Notes under the pieces: model-generated
The model's input: the letters and a program-made list of their open reading frames with translations, nothing else
Told to the model about the DNA's origin: nothing
Databases searched by the model: none
In this document: positions 1-9,374 of the stretch, in pieces
Position numbering within the stretch: position 1 is the first letter of the stretch
Layout of the letters: every line of letters begins with the position of its first letter
Made by a program: the position numbers and the translations under genes
Assembly (NCBI RefSeq): GCF_009760925.1
Contig: NZ_VRLV01000014.1
Coordinates: 232,874 to 296,873 of the forward strand
Direction of reading: 5' to 3'
Origin: Nonomuraea typhae
Lineage (GTDB): Bacteria; Actinomycetota; Actinomycetes; Streptosporangiales; Streptosporangiaceae
Length of the DNA stretch: 64,000 nucleotides

Positions 1-1689
1 GTGCTGGCCGGTTTCCTGAGGGCGCTGGGCTGCACGGACCGTCAGATTCCGGCCTTCCCGCCGGAGCGAGCGGCGTTGCTGCGGTCCATGCTCGACGGCC
101 GGCGGGTGCTGGTCGTGCTCGACGACGTCGCCGACCCGGCCCAGGTCGAGCCGCTGCTGCCGGGCTCGGCGACGTGTGCCGTGATCGTCACCAGCCGCGT
201 CAGGCTGGCGGGCATGGTCGGCGCCCGGCTGAGGGTCCTTGATCTGCTGTCGGACGCCGAGGGGCTGGAGCTGCTCGGGCGTGTGGCCGGGCAGGCGCGG
301 GTGCTGGCCGAGCCGGAGGCCGCCGCCGACCTGGTCCAGGCGTGCGGGCGGCTGCCGTTGGCGGTGCGGATCGTGGCGGCCAGGCTGGCCGCGCGGCCCG
401 GCATGCGGCTGGAGGCCCTGGCGGTACGGCTGGCCGACGCGCGGCACCGCATCAACGAGCTCAAGGCGGGGCAGGAGACGGTGGCCGCCTGTTTCGCGCT
501 CGGCTACGAGCAGCTGCCTGCGGAGCAGGCCAGGGCGTTCAGGCTGCTGGCGCTGGCCGAGGGGCCGGACCTGCCGGTCGAGGCGGCGGCGGCGATGCTC
601 GGCGTCAGCCGTACCGATGCCGAGGACATGTGCGAGGCCCTGGTCGATGCGAGCCTGCTGGAGACCACCGCGCCGGGCCGCTACCGCTATCACGACCTGC
701 TGCGGCTGTACGGCAGGGGCCTGGCCGGCGAGGAGGAGCGGGCTACGGCCTCGCAGCGGCTCTTCGAGCACTACATGTGCGGCATTCGCGGCGTGTGCCG
801 CGTCGCGCTGCCGGGCTTCGTGCACCCGGCCGGGGCAGAACGCCCTGAGCTGAGCTTTTCCGGGGCGCCGGCGGCCCGCGCCTGGATGCGTACCGAGCAG
901 GCCAACGTGGCCGCCACGATCGCGGGGTCCGGCCGCGAGGGCCTCCTGGGCGAGGTGCCCCTGCTCGCTCAGGTGACCGGGTTCGCCGACGTCGAGGACG
1001 CCATCTTCCTGCCCGCCGTCCTGCTCGCGATGGGCTTGGGCGCGCAGCGCATGGCGGCGACGGACGAGGCGGTCAACCTGTTGTCCGAGGCGCTCGCGCC
1101 GGTCGACGCCCGCACTCATCCCAAGCTCAGCGCGATGATCCACGCGATGCTGGCCATGGCGCTGGCCGATGACGGCTCGATCCCGGACGCCCGGCGCCAC
1201 GTCGAGCAGGGTCTGGAGCTCGGCAGGCTGGCGGGCGACCCGCACAGCATCGGGGTCAACCAGATGGCGCAGGGTGTCGTCCACATGCGCGCCGGCGAGC
1301 TGGGCCAGGCCGCCGAGCAGCTGCTGGCCAGCGCGGAAACCTACCGTCAGGGCGGCATGCCGCTTCGGGCGGCCTGGCCGGCCAACCGCTTGATGCTCGT
1401 CCACCTGGCCGCCGGACGGCCGCAGGAGGCGGTGGCCGTCGGCGAGGAGGCGGTCCCCATGGCCGAGGCGATGCACGACCCCCTGCTGGCCGGGCTGCTG
1501 CTGACCCGGCTGGGCCAAGCTTGGGAGACCCTCGGCGACAGCCCGCAGGCGCGACGCTGCCGTAGCGAAGCCGCCGCCGTCCTGCGGCCCTACCAGCTCC
1601 AGCAGCCCCCGCCGGGCACATCCGGCGGAGCCGGGCGGGCTCGCCGGTTCCTCGGCCTTGACCGGGCTGAAGACCCGGCCCCAGCTTGA
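1..1689 (+). CDS. AfsR-like NB-ARC/TPR regulator, C-terminal part
   Basis: This is the 3' part of a STAND-type regulator; the gene enters from upstream of the window, so the GTG at position 1 is probably not its start. A Walker B strand (VLVVLDDV) appears at about residue 36, followed by the GLPL-like motif GRLPLAVRI near residue 118 and a winged-helix segment ending YRYHDLLRLYG, the usual order in AfsR-family NB-ARC modules. The last 200 residues are helical and TPR-like. The Walker A loop and any DNA-binding domain must lie outside the window. It converges on the VOC gene. The family senses signals and controls secondary metabolism; the target here is unknown. Confidence 0.8.
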   Translation: MLAGFLRALGCTDRQIPAFPPERAALLRSMLDGRRVLVVLDDVADPAQVEPLLPGSATCAVIVTSRVRLAGMVGARLRVLDLLSDAEGLELLGRVAGQARVLAEPEAAADLVQACGRLPLAVRIVAARLAARPGMRLEALAVRLADARHRINELKAGQETVAACFALGYEQLPAEQARAFRLLALAEGPDLPVEAAAAMLGVSRTDAEDMCEALVDASLLETTAPGRYRYHDLLRLYGRGLAGEEERATASQRLFEHYMCGIRGVCRVALPGFVHPAGAERPELSFSGAPAARAWMRTEQANVAATIAGSGREGLLGEVPLLAQVTGFADVEDAIFLPAVLLAMGLGAQRMAATDEAVNLLSEALAPVDARTHPKLSAMIHAMLAMALADDGSIPDARRHVEQGLELGRLAGDPHSIGVNQMAQGVVHMRAGELGQAAEQLLASAETYRQGGMPLRAAWPANRLMLVHLAAGRPQEAVAVGEEAVPMAEAMHDPLLAGLLLTRLGQAWETLGDSPQARRCRSEAAAVLRPYQLQQPPPGTSGGAGRARRFLGLDRAEDPAPA

Positions 1690-1755
1690 CGGCCCGATCG
1701 AAGCTTCCCGAGATCCACAGGACGACCCGGGGCGGCTGGCCGCGCAACGGGTGGG

Positions 1756-2136
1756 TCAGGCCATGTGCAGGATGTTCCAGAAGTGGCCGTCAAGGTCGCG
1801 GAAGCCGCGGCTGTACATGTACTCGTTGTCCTCCGGCTGCCCGGCATCGGTGCCGCCGTTGGCGAGTGCGGCGGTGACGACCTCGTCGACCTTGGCCCGG
1901 CTGTCCACTTCGACGGCCAGCACCGCTTCGTTTCCCGCCGTGACGTCGGGGATGTCCCGGCCGGTGATGGTCTTGAAGAGTGGCTCGGCGACGAGCAGCA
2001 GCGAGGCTCCCTCGCCGAGGATGACGACGCCGGTCTCGTCGCTGGTGAACTTCTCGTCGAGCGAGAAGCCGAGCTCACGGAAGAAGGTCACGGACGCGGG
2101 AAGGTCCTTGACGTGCATGTTCACGAAGAGTGTCAT
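1756..2136 (-). CDS. VOC family (glyoxalase/bleomycin-resistance-like) protein
   Basis: The product is 126 residues, the normal size for a single-subunit vicinal-oxygen-chelate protein. It opens with MTLFVNMHVKDL, has the paired beta-alpha-beta-beta-beta layout and ends with DLDGHFWNILHM, which carries the conserved D-GH-W block. GGAG lies six bases before the ATG. The gene starts 15 bases after the flavoprotein stop, so the two are probably one operon. Members bind a metal and act as isomerases, dioxygenases or drug-binding proteins; the substrate cannot be told from sequence. Confidence 0.85.
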   Translation of the reverse strand: MTLFVNMHVKDLPASVTFFRELGFSLDEKFTSDETGVVILGEGASLLLVAEPLFKTITGRDIPDVTAGNEAVLAVEVDSRAKVDEVVTAALANGGTDAGQPEDNEYMYSRGFRDLDGHFWNILHMA

Positions 2137-2151
2137 GATGTTCTCCAGTCT

Positions 2152-3453
2152 CTAAACGTTGATGGTGCGGTGGAAGAGGTTGTCCGGGTCGTAGGCGTGC
2201 TTGACCGCGGCCAGCCGTGCTCTGGTCGCCTCCGGATAGACGGCGTCCACGTCGTCTGCGGAGATCTCGGTGAGGAAGTTCGCGTACGCGCCCGAGGTGT
2301 AGGGGGCGAGCGTGTTCCACAGGTCGGTGTAGTCCTGCATGATCGGCTGATGGTCTTGCGGTGTGCCCAGCACGACGATCTGGAGCATCGCCTCCGTGTC
2401 GCGGTGCGCGAAGGCGGTCGCCTCGGCGGGCACCCGATTCATCGCGCCGCCCAAGCCGCGTAGCTCGATCACCATCATCGGGATCGAGGCGGCACGGCCG
2501 GCGAGCTCGCCGATGAGGTCGTCGTCGAGTGAGCGCACGAAGCGGTTGCGGACCATCGGCCGCCAGCCGTCCGGCAGGAAGGCGTCGTCGAGCACCTTGG
2601 GGTACGGCATGGCGTCGACGTCCACGCTCACCGGCGTGCCGAGCCGGGTCAGAGGCGTGAGCGCCGCAGGGTCGTCGCCCGCGTAACAGGCGAGCACCAC
2701 CACCGAGGGCGGCGCTTCCTCACCGAAGCCGGGCATGATCTGCAGGAACGTGGTCAGTTCGTCGGGCGCCGCCCGCAGCGCGTCACGCCAGCCGGTCAGC
2801 AGGCTCGCGAGGTCGTCGGCCGGGTAGACGATGCGGGCGAAGGTCACCAGCGACTCGCGCTGGGCCGCGACCTCGAACGTGGTGACCACGGCGGCGTTGC
2901 CCGTCCCGCCGCGCACCGCCCAGAACAGGTCGGGGTGATCGTCGGCGCTGACGCGCAGGATCTGGCCGTCGGCGGTGACCACTTCGGCCGCGACGAGGCT
3001 GTCGAGGGCCAGGCCGTACTTGCGGACCATCCAGCCGATGCCGCCGCCGAGCATGAGGCCGCCCACGCCGACGGACGTGGTGTCACCCGAGGAGATGGCC
3101 AGGCCGTGACCGGCCAGAGCCTCGGCGACCTGGCCCCAGGTGGCGCCGGTGCCGAGCCGGACGAGGTTGTCCGGACCGCCGAGCACGTCCACGTGGTTGA
3201 TCGGTGACAGGTCGATCACCATGCCGCCGTCGACGGTGCTCAGGGCGGCGCCGCTGTGGCCGCCGCTGCGCACCGCCACCGGCAGGCCATGGCTTTGGGC
3301 GTAGGCCAGGGCGGCGGCCACACCGGCCGCGTTCCGGCATCGGGCGATGCAGGCGGGAGTACCGGTGTAGACGAAACCGCGCCGCAGCGTGTCGTAGTCC
3401 GGATCACCGGGCTCGACCAGCACGAGTCCGCTGTTGTCGATGTGTTGGGTCAT
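2152..3453 (-). CDS. FAD-linked oxidoreductase of the berberine-bridge type
   Basis: The 433-residue protein has an N-terminal PCMH-type FAD-binding domain with RSGGHS, whose His normally carries the covalent 8-alpha flavin link, and the glycine-rich VGVGGLMLGGGIGW. The C terminus (YDPDNLFHRTINV) is the typical berberine-bridge tail (YDPxNxF). The ATG at 3453 is preferred over the longer frame because AAGGA precedes it. The Cys used for a second flavin link in bicovalent members seems to be replaced in SGDTTSVGVGG, so a single link is inferred. Relatives oxidise sugars, alkaloids or polyketides. It is probably co-transcribed with the VOC gene. Confidence 0.88.
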   Translation of the reverse strand: MTQHIDNSGLVLVEPGDPDYDTLRRGFVYTGTPACIARCRNAAGVAAALAYAQSHGLPVAVRSGGHSGAALSTVDGGMVIDLSPINHVDVLGGPDNLVRLGTGATWGQVAEALAGHGLAISSGDTTSVGVGGLMLGGGIGWMVRKYGLALDSLVAAEVVTADGQILRVSADDHPDLFWAVRGGTGNAAVVTTFEVAAQRESLVTFARIVYPADDLASLLTGWRDALRAAPDELTTFLQIMPGFGEEAPPSVVVLACYAGDDPAALTPLTRLGTPVSVDVDAMPYPKVLDDAFLPDGWRPMVRNRFVRSLDDDLIGELAGRAASIPMMVIELRGLGGAMNRVPAEATAFAHRDTEAMLQIVVLGTPQDHQPIMQDYTDLWNTLAPYTSGAYANFLTEISADDVDAVYPEATRARLAAVKHAYDPDNLFHRTINV

Positions 3454-3532
3454 GCCGTCCTTCTCATGTCGGTGGGGAGTGCCACTTCGGTCTCTTCGGA
3501 AGGCGCTTGGCACGTTCCATGGCGGGGGCGCG

Positions 3533-4323
3533 CTACTTGTCGCAGAACACCTGCTTGACGAGGGCGTCGGTCAGCTTCTGGAAGTCCTTGGCCGGGCCAC
3601 GCGTGGCCGAGTCCACCCAGGTCACCGACGCCGTCAAGGTCTTGCTACCGTCGGGCGAGCCGTACATCAGCGTCCCGTAGCCGTGCGGCGGGCTACCGTT
3701 GTGCTGGTAGACGACGCCACAGCGGCCCGGGCAGGTTCGTCCTGTCGCCGGGCACCAGGGTCCCGGTCAGACCGAGCGGGCGCAGGATGCGCCGCTTCAT
3801 CTCCTCGGCGTAGGAACGACCGGTGACCTTCTCGATCAGCAACAGCGCCAGCGTGTAGGTGGTGTTGGTGTACTTCTGACCGGTACCCGGCTCAAAACGC
3901 GGCTTCTTCGACAACGCCAGCCGCACCAGCTCCTCCGGCGCGTAGCTGCGAAAACGCCGGCTCACCCAGCCGTCGCCGCTGGCGGTGATCCAGCCTGACC
4001 TTGCCCTCCGCCACCAGCTGCAGCACCACAGTGGCGGTGAACGGCTTGACGACACTACCCGTCCAGAACCGCCCGTCGACCGGCGGCCTGGCCGCCGAGC
4101 CCAGCTTGCGCACCCCAGCACTACCGGCCCACTCACCCCGCTCATCGCTGACACGCACCTGCACGCCGAGGAAACCGGCATCGACAAACGCCTGGACGCT
4201 CTTTCGTAGTTCCGGCCGATCCCGCCTGGCGGTGGCGGCGAGCGCGGGGGTGGCCGTAGCCGCCAGCAATGCGGCCGCCAGCGCGGGCAGCGCCGCGAGC
4301 TTCACAACCTTGGTGTTCTTCAT
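3533..4323 (-). pseudogene. Secreted class C beta-lactamase-like serine hydrolase, deleted copy
   Basis: The gene starts well, with GAAGGA before an ATG, a signal peptide ending PALA, and the SxxK motif SVVK. It is nearly identical in DNA to the intact paralogue at 55091-56302 but lacks two internal blocks of about 134 and 242 bp. Neither block is a multiple of three, so the frame is broken twice. The YxN motif (YTN) survives in a second frame, and the HNG motif region in a third near 3690. The remnant ends at a TAG at 3533, with a shorter tail than the paralogue. Confidence 0.88.
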
Positions 4324-4368
4324 GATTCCTTCGTGGTGATTCGGGGGTTGATGGGTGGGGAGGGCAGG

Positions 4369-5862
4369 TCAGTTCGCCGGCTTCTCGCCGAACACCGTCT
4401 GCACGAGCTTCTGCTTGGCCTGCTCGAACGCCGCGCCCAGGGCGGGGAGGTCGAACTCGGCTTCGCCGGTGGTCACCGAGGCGATGAGGGTCTTGCTGCC
4501 GTCGGGCGTGCCGTACATCAGCGCGGCCCAGCCCCAGAAGTTGCCGTTGTGGTGGATCAGGGTGACGCCGTCGCCGATGTCCTCCACGAACACGCCCAGG
4601 CCGTAGCCGATCGTGAGGTCGGGCTTCCGCATCTCGGCCAGCAGGTCGGCCGGCAGCAGCTTGCCGCCCAGCAGCGCCGACATGAACGCCTGCAGATCCC
4701 GGGTGGTGGAGATCATGTCACCGGCCGCCGAGATCCAGGTCGGGTTGAAACGCGTGGTGTCGGCGGTCTTCCACTCCTCGCCGTCCTGGTAGCGGTAGTA
4801 GCCGTGGGCGTGCGGCTCGGGGATCTCCGGCGAGTCCTCCGGCACCACGGTGCCCGACAGCCCCAGCGGGCCGGCGATCCGCAGCCGCAGCTGCTCGCCG
4901 TAGGAGCGGCCGGTGACCTTCTCGATCAGCAGCCTGGCCAGCACGTAGTTGGTGTTGGCGTAGCTCCAGCCCGTGCCCGGCTCGAACCGGGCCGGCTTGG
5001 ACAGCGCCAGCCGTACCAGCTCCTCCGGCCGGTAGGTGCGGGACTCGTTCTCCTCCACCCATTCCTTGCCCAGTCCGGGGATGCCGGGCGCGAACGTCCC
5101 GTCCTCGTAGTACTCGCCGGTGAAGTTGAAGACCCCGCTGGTGTGCTGCAGCAGCATCCGGACCGTGATCCGCCGGTCCAGGCCGTACCCGGGCAGGTAG
5201 TCGTCCACCGGAGCGTCCAGCCCGATCGTGCCGTCGGCCACCAGCTGCAGCACCAGCGTCGCGGTGAACGTCTTGGTCGCGCTGCCGATCCGGAAGTGGC
5301 CCTCCGTCGACGGCTTGGCGGCCTCGCCGAGCTTGCGCACCCCGGCGCTGCCGGTCCACTCGCCCCGCTCGTCGTTGACGCGCACCTGCACGCCGGCGAA
5401 CCCGGCGTCGACGAACGCCTGGATCGCCTCCTGCACCTCCGGCCGATCCTGCGCGGCCGGAGCGGCGTCGAGGGCCGCGGTGATCTTGCGGATCATCTCG
5501 GTCATGACGGGGCCGGGCGCGCCCTTGCCCGCCTGGGCGGCCGCGTCGACGGCGACCAGGACGGTGTCGCGGAAGTTGCGCGCCTCGGCGGGCTCCTGCC
5601 GGGTGAGCAGGGTCATCGCCTCGGTCAGGGCGGGCAGCACGTGGTCGGCGATCGCCGCCGCCGACTTGCCGTCGAGGTTCACGACTTTGGTCTTGGCGGC
5701 GAGCACGTGCCCGATGGGGCCGGTCGCCGACCACAGGGCCAGCGAGCCGGCGGTGGCCGTCTTGTGCGGCGAGCCGGCGGCGTCGGCGGCCAGCAGGCTC
5801 ACGGCGCCGTAGGCGGCGGTGCGCAGAATGGCCTGGTCCTGGGTGGTGAGGGTGAGGGACAT
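4369..5862 (-). CDS. Fusion of a small helical domain to a class C beta-lactamase-like hydrolase
   Basis: Residues 1-135 closely match the whole free-standing protein at 58254-58661. Residues 140-497 are a beta-lactamase/D-Ala-D-Ala peptidase-fold serine hydrolase with SATK (catalytic Ser and Lys), YAN and HNG motifs. No signal peptide is visible, unlike the secreted paralogue at 55091, so a cytoplasmic location is inferred. AGGAG stands eight bases before the ATG. The family includes esterases, peptidases and beta-lactamases; the substrate is unknown. The junction (ALDAA then PAAQDRPE) falls exactly where the free small protein ends. Confidence 0.87.
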   Translation of the reverse strand: MSLTLTTQDQAILRTAAYGAVSLLAADAAGSPHKTATAGSLALWSATGPIGHVLAAKTKVVNLDGKSAAAIADHVLPALTEAMTLLTRQEPAEARNFRDTVLVAVDAAAQAGKGAPGPVMTEMIRKITAALDAAPAAQDRPEVQEAIQAFVDAGFAGVQVRVNDERGEWTGSAGVRKLGEAAKPSTEGHFRIGSATKTFTATLVLQLVADGTIGLDAPVDDYLPGYGLDRRITVRMLLQHTSGVFNFTGEYYEDGTFAPGIPGLGKEWVEENESRTYRPEELVRLALSKPARFEPGTGWSYANTNYVLARLLIEKVTGRSYGEQLRLRIAGPLGLSGTVVPEDSPEIPEPHAHGYYRYQDGEEWKTADTTRFNPTWISAAGDMISTTRDLQAFMSALLGGKLLPADLLAEMRKPDLTIGYGLGVFVEDIGDGVTLIHHNGNFWGWAALMYGTPDGSKTLIASVTTGEAEFDLPALGAAFEQAKQKLVQTVFGEKPAN

Positions 5863-5951
5863 GCTGGTGACTCCTAAGAGGTTTGCTGCGGTTCGGGGAG
5901 GCTTGTGAGCTCAACCTTCGCGGGCGTGCCTGACGCGGGGCCGCCGCCGTG

Positions 5952-5973
5952 CTGATACGGCCGCTGACACCAG
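5952..5973 (-). promoter_or_regulatory. 22-bp motif shared with the paralogous locus
   Basis: The segment starting CTGATACGGCCGCTGAC matches 58797-58818 at 20 of 22 positions. Both copies lie upstream of paralogous genes in the same orientation, 90 and 136 bases before the ATG. A conserved promoter or operator element is inferred. Confidence 0.45.
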
Positions 5974-5986
5974 GGGTACGGCCGGC

Positions 5987-6484
5987 TCAGCCGGACGTGG
6001 CCCGGACGATCACCGGGTCACCCGTGGGACGGCTGAGGCGGTCGCCGACGACGCACAGCACCCGCTCGAGCCCGCTCCACAGCCGCGACTCCATGTCGCC
6101 GGGCGTCTGGTGGCCGGGCAGCACGGTGTGCACGCGGTGGGAGACCCGGCTGGCGCCGTCCCCGGCAGAGGTGATCGTGTGCACGCCGCCGTACCAGCTC
6201 TGCACGGCGACGGCCTGAAGGTTCAGGTCGACCTCGATGTCGATCTGGCCGCCCGTCCCGGCGACCATGGCCCGGTACGATCCCGTGCGGTCACCGGCGG
6301 CCACGGTCATCGCGCCGCGTCGCGCGGCGGACATGCCGGCCAGGACGAGCAGGTTGTCGTCGCCCACCCGGCCGGGCTTGATAGCCAGCAGCAGATCGGC
6401 GACCGCGCCGGCCGGCGCGGCGACCGTGCCGGCCACCTCCCATCGAGGGGGAAGCGCGGTCAGCGCGGGGAGCAGGAAGGTCAT
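5987..6484 (-). CDS. Conserved hypothetical protein, possibly SRPBCC/START-like fold
   Basis: The product has 165 residues with no signal peptide or membrane segment. The pattern of alternating strands with a long C-terminal helix (MESRLWSGLERVLCVVGDRL) and an N-terminal segment (WEVAGTVAAPAGAVADLL) suggests the ligand-binding SRPBCC fold; this is a guess from layout. AAAGG precedes the ATG. It lies between the serine-hydrolase fusion and an XRE regulator, all on the minus strand. No catalytic motif is evident. Confidence 0.6.
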   Translation of the reverse strand: MTFLLPALTALPPRWEVAGTVAAPAGAVADLLLAIKPGRVGDDNLLVLAGMSAARRGAMTVAAGDRTGSYRAMVAGTGGQIDIEVDLNLQAVAVQSWYGGVHTITSAGDGASRVSHRVHTVLPGHQTPGDMESRLWSGLERVLCVVGDRLSRPTGDPVIVRATSG

Positions 6485-6616
6485 CGGGATCGCCTTTCCG
6501 GGGAGAGGAGCGGGTGCCGGTCACGTCGCCGAGATTGGCACCAACGCCGCCGTCTTCGAGCCGGCGACGGCGTCCCGATGGGACAAGCGTCCCGCGAATA
6601 CCCCGATGACCTGGGG

Positions 6617-8989
6617 TTATGTGGTGATGGCCGGCTGTCCCGTATGTGTCCCGGGCGGGACGGCGGCCGGGTCCAGCGTGGCGAGCGCCCGGCCGGCCTC
6701 GGCCTCCAGATGGCGCAGACCGAGGGTCCTGGCCAGCTCGAAAGCCTGCCGCAGGTGCCGCTCGGCCGCGCCGCGATCCCCGGCCGCCAGGCAGGTCTCG
6801 CCGTAGGGGATGAGAATCGGGGCGGCGCGCAGCCGTTCACCGGTCTCGTTGATGATGTTCAGGGCTTCCGCGTGGTGATCCAGCGCTTCCACGATCCGGC
6901 CCAGCGCGCGGGCGGCGATCGCCAGGTCGGTCAGGCTCAGCGCCTCCGCGATCCGGTGGCCGGTCGCTCTGCTTTGGGCCAGCGCCGTACGGAAATGCGC
7001 CAGGGCACCCGAGGCGTCGCCCAAGCCGAGCGCCGCGGCGCCGAGCACCCGCACGCCCATCGTCTCCAGGTGCAGGTCGTCGATGTCCCGGGCCACCCTG
7101 ACCGCCTCGGTGGCGGCCTCGTGCGCCGGCGTGAACCGGCCGAGCTGGACCAGCGCGTGCCCGATGCGCGCGTGCGTCACCACGTGACTCTGCGTGGAGG
7201 TGCCGGCCGGCAGGAGATCGGCGGCCTGCTGTAGCAGATCGATGGCGTCCTGGAAGCAGCCGTCGTCCATGTGCCGTTCGGCCAGCCGCTGCAGCGCCAT
7301 CACCTCCCCTTCCCCGTCGCCGACGTCGGCCATGAGCTCCCGGGCCGCCCGGTAGTCGGTCGTCGCCTCGGCCGCACGGCCAGAGAACTGGTGGGTGACG
7401 CCGCGCCGGTAGGTCAGCCAGGCGGCGGCCCGCCGGTCGCCCAGCCGGTCGGCGGCCGGGAGCGCGGCGTCCAGCAGCGCGCTCCAGCGCTCCATTCCGC
7501 CGCGTCTGCCGAAATAGACGGCCATAGCCTGGGCGAGCCCGGCCGTCGCCGCGTCGAGGCCGAGCTCCACGGCCAGCTCGAACGCGGCGACGATGTCGGG
7601 CGTCTCCGCGTCCACCCAGGCCAGCGCCTCGTCGTGGCCGCGGAAGGCCGGGAGCGCCGCGGGCGGATGCGAGACGATGATCGGCGCTCCGGCCGTCTCG
7701 TGGGACATCGCGGCGTCCGCGGCGAGCATGGTGCTCAGGTAGTAGTCGAGCAGCCGCGCGATCGCCGGCCTCCGGTCCGGCGAGGTCTCCGCCACGGCCA
7801 CCTGCCGCAGCAGGTCGTGCATCCGGTAGCGGCCGGCCGCGGACTCCTGCAGCAGGTGCGCGTCCACCAGATCCTCCAGCAGGGACCGCGCGTTGCCCAG
7901 CGGGATGTCGGCCAGCGCCGCCGCGGCCCAGGCGTCGACGCCTTCGCCGGGCACCAGCCCCAGAAGCCGGAACATACGCCGTTGCGCCGGATCGAGCTGT
8001 CTGAGGGACATCGCGAGCACGTTCGAGACGTCCAGTTCGCCGCTGCGCAACCGTTCGGCGAGAGTGGCGACCGTCCACGAAGGCCGATGCCGCAGCCGGG
8101 CCGCGGCGACCCGGATGGCCAGCGGCAGGTAACCGCACAGCCGGAGCACCTCCGCCGCGGCCTCGGGCTCGCCCGACGGCCGCGCGCCACCCGAGGCGCT
8201 GACGAACAGCTCGGCCGCGTCCGCCGCCGGAAGGACGTCGAGCGAGATCGGACGGACGGCGTCCAGCTCGACCATCCTCCGGCGGCTCGTCACCACCGCG
8301 AGACTCGCCCCGGCGCCGGGAAGCAGCGGCCGGACCTGGTCGGCGTCCGCGGCGTTGTCGAGCACGATCACGGCCCGGCGCCGCGCCAGCTCGGCCCGCC
8401 AGAGCGCGGCCCGCTCGGGCCCGGTCGCGGGAATGCCGGCCGAGGCCACGCCGAGCGCGGACAACAGCACCCGCAACGCCTCATCGGGTTCCACCGGCTC
8501 CCGGCCCGGAGTGAACCCGTGCAGGTCCACATAATGCTGCCCGTCGGGATAGTCGGCGGCCAGCCGGTGCGCGGCCCGCACGGCCAGGGCGGTCTTGCCC
8601 ACGCCCGCCATGCCGTCGATCGCCACCATCCGATGCGTGCGGGCGGCCTCCAGCAGCGCCGCCAGCTCATCCCTGCGGCCGGTGAACCCGCTGACGTCGT
8701 ACGGCAGGTCGTTCCGCCCCGCGGAAACCACCGGGGCCGAGGGCTGGGCCGGCTGCCGGGGCTTGGCGGGCGCCCGCTTGCCGCTCTCCCACACGGGCCG
8801 CAACGGCCGGGGATCGACCCCCGCCACCTGGCACAACGCGACCACCACCGACCAGGGCGGTATCGACTGGCCCGACAGATACCGGGACAGCGACGAACTG
8901 CTGATGTGAATGGTGCGTTCCAGCTCACGCAGGCTGCGTCCGGACGCTTCCCGCACCTGCCGCAGACGCTCTGCCAGCTCCTCGCTCAC
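6617..8989 (-). CDS. XRE/NB-ARC/TPR regulator
   Basis: The 790-residue protein begins with a Cro/C1-type helix-turn-helix (residues 1-65, with SSSSLSRYLSGQSIP). An NB-ARC NTPase module follows, with Walker A GMAGVGKTALA near residue 125 and Walker B RRAVIVLDNA near 205, then a winged helix and about 380 residues of TPR helices. The GTG start follows GAGGG by about ten bases. STAND proteins of this kind act as signal-triggered transcription switches in actinomycetes. It is transcribed in the same direction as the AfsR-like gene upstream, 375 bases away, so it probably has its own promoter in that gap. Confidence 0.88.
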   Translation of the reverse strand: MSEELAERLRQVREASGRSLRELERTIHISSSSLSRYLSGQSIPPWSVVVALCQVAGVDPRPLRPVWESGKRAPAKPRQPAQPSAPVVSAGRNDLPYDVSGFTGRRDELAALLEAARTHRMVAIDGMAGVGKTALAVRAAHRLAADYPDGQHYVDLHGFTPGREPVEPDEALRVLLSALGVASAGIPATGPERAALWRAELARRRAVIVLDNAADADQVRPLLPGAGASLAVVTSRRRMVELDAVRPISLDVLPAADAAELFVSASGGARPSGEPEAAAEVLRLCGYLPLAIRVAAARLRHRPSWTVATLAERLRSGELDVSNVLAMSLRQLDPAQRRMFRLLGLVPGEGVDAWAAAALADIPLGNARSLLEDLVDAHLLQESAAGRYRMHDLLRQVAVAETSPDRRPAIARLLDYYLSTMLAADAAMSHETAGAPIIVSHPPAALPAFRGHDEALAWVDAETPDIVAAFELAVELGLDAATAGLAQAMAVYFGRRGGMERWSALLDAALPAADRLGDRRAAAWLTYRRGVTHQFSGRAAEATTDYRAARELMADVGDGEGEVMALQRLAERHMDDGCFQDAIDLLQQAADLLPAGTSTQSHVVTHARIGHALVQLGRFTPAHEAATEAVRVARDIDDLHLETMGVRVLGAAALGLGDASGALAHFRTALAQSRATGHRIAEALSLTDLAIAARALGRIVEALDHHAEALNIINETGERLRAAPILIPYGETCLAAGDRGAAERHLRQAFELARTLGLRHLEAEAGRALATLDPAAVPPGTHTGQPAITT

Positions 8990-9346
8990 CGGTTCCGACC
9001 CTCTTCAGAAGTACTCCACAGAGGGACAAAATTACACATACCGTAATAACTGGTCCAATTCTCTACGGCGGAGCCCATCCGTGGTGTGAGGCAGGTCCTG
9101 TCCGCAAGAGTTCCGGCACCCGGGCCGCCCGCTGCTCTGCCCAGCCCATCGACATGACCTCCTGACCAAGCTCTACTCCCCCGACGGTCTGGGGCACTTT
9201 CCGGGGAGCGATCAAGCGGGCGCGCCAGGCCCGCCGACAGCCCAGCCGCGGGGAGCCGGTTGACGCGCGGCGACTGGTCGCCGGTAGTACTCGCGGAAAC
9301 CGTCAGCGGGTTAGCGCGATCTGGCGTGCCCCGCGACCCGACACCC

Positions 9347-9374
9347 GGCATCAGGCATCAGGCATCAGGCATCA
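9347..9374. repeat. Four exact copies of a 7-bp tandem repeat
   Basis: GGCATCA occurs four times head to tail and overlaps the last codons and TGA of the AfsR-like gene. On the minus strand the first unit supplies the stop, so copy-number change would not lengthen the protein. The rest of the 375-base gap (8990-9346) shows no further gene; it should contain the promoter of the XRE regulator. Confidence 0.85.

Noticed and set aside
4333..5877. 514-codon plus-strand open frame
   Set aside because: It is the antisense shadow of the serine-hydrolase fusion; composition is dominated by Arg, Gly and Val and no family pattern is visible.
7271..9046. 591-codon plus-strand open frame
   Set aside because: Antisense shadow of the XRE/NB-ARC gene, rich in Arg, Gln and Pro.
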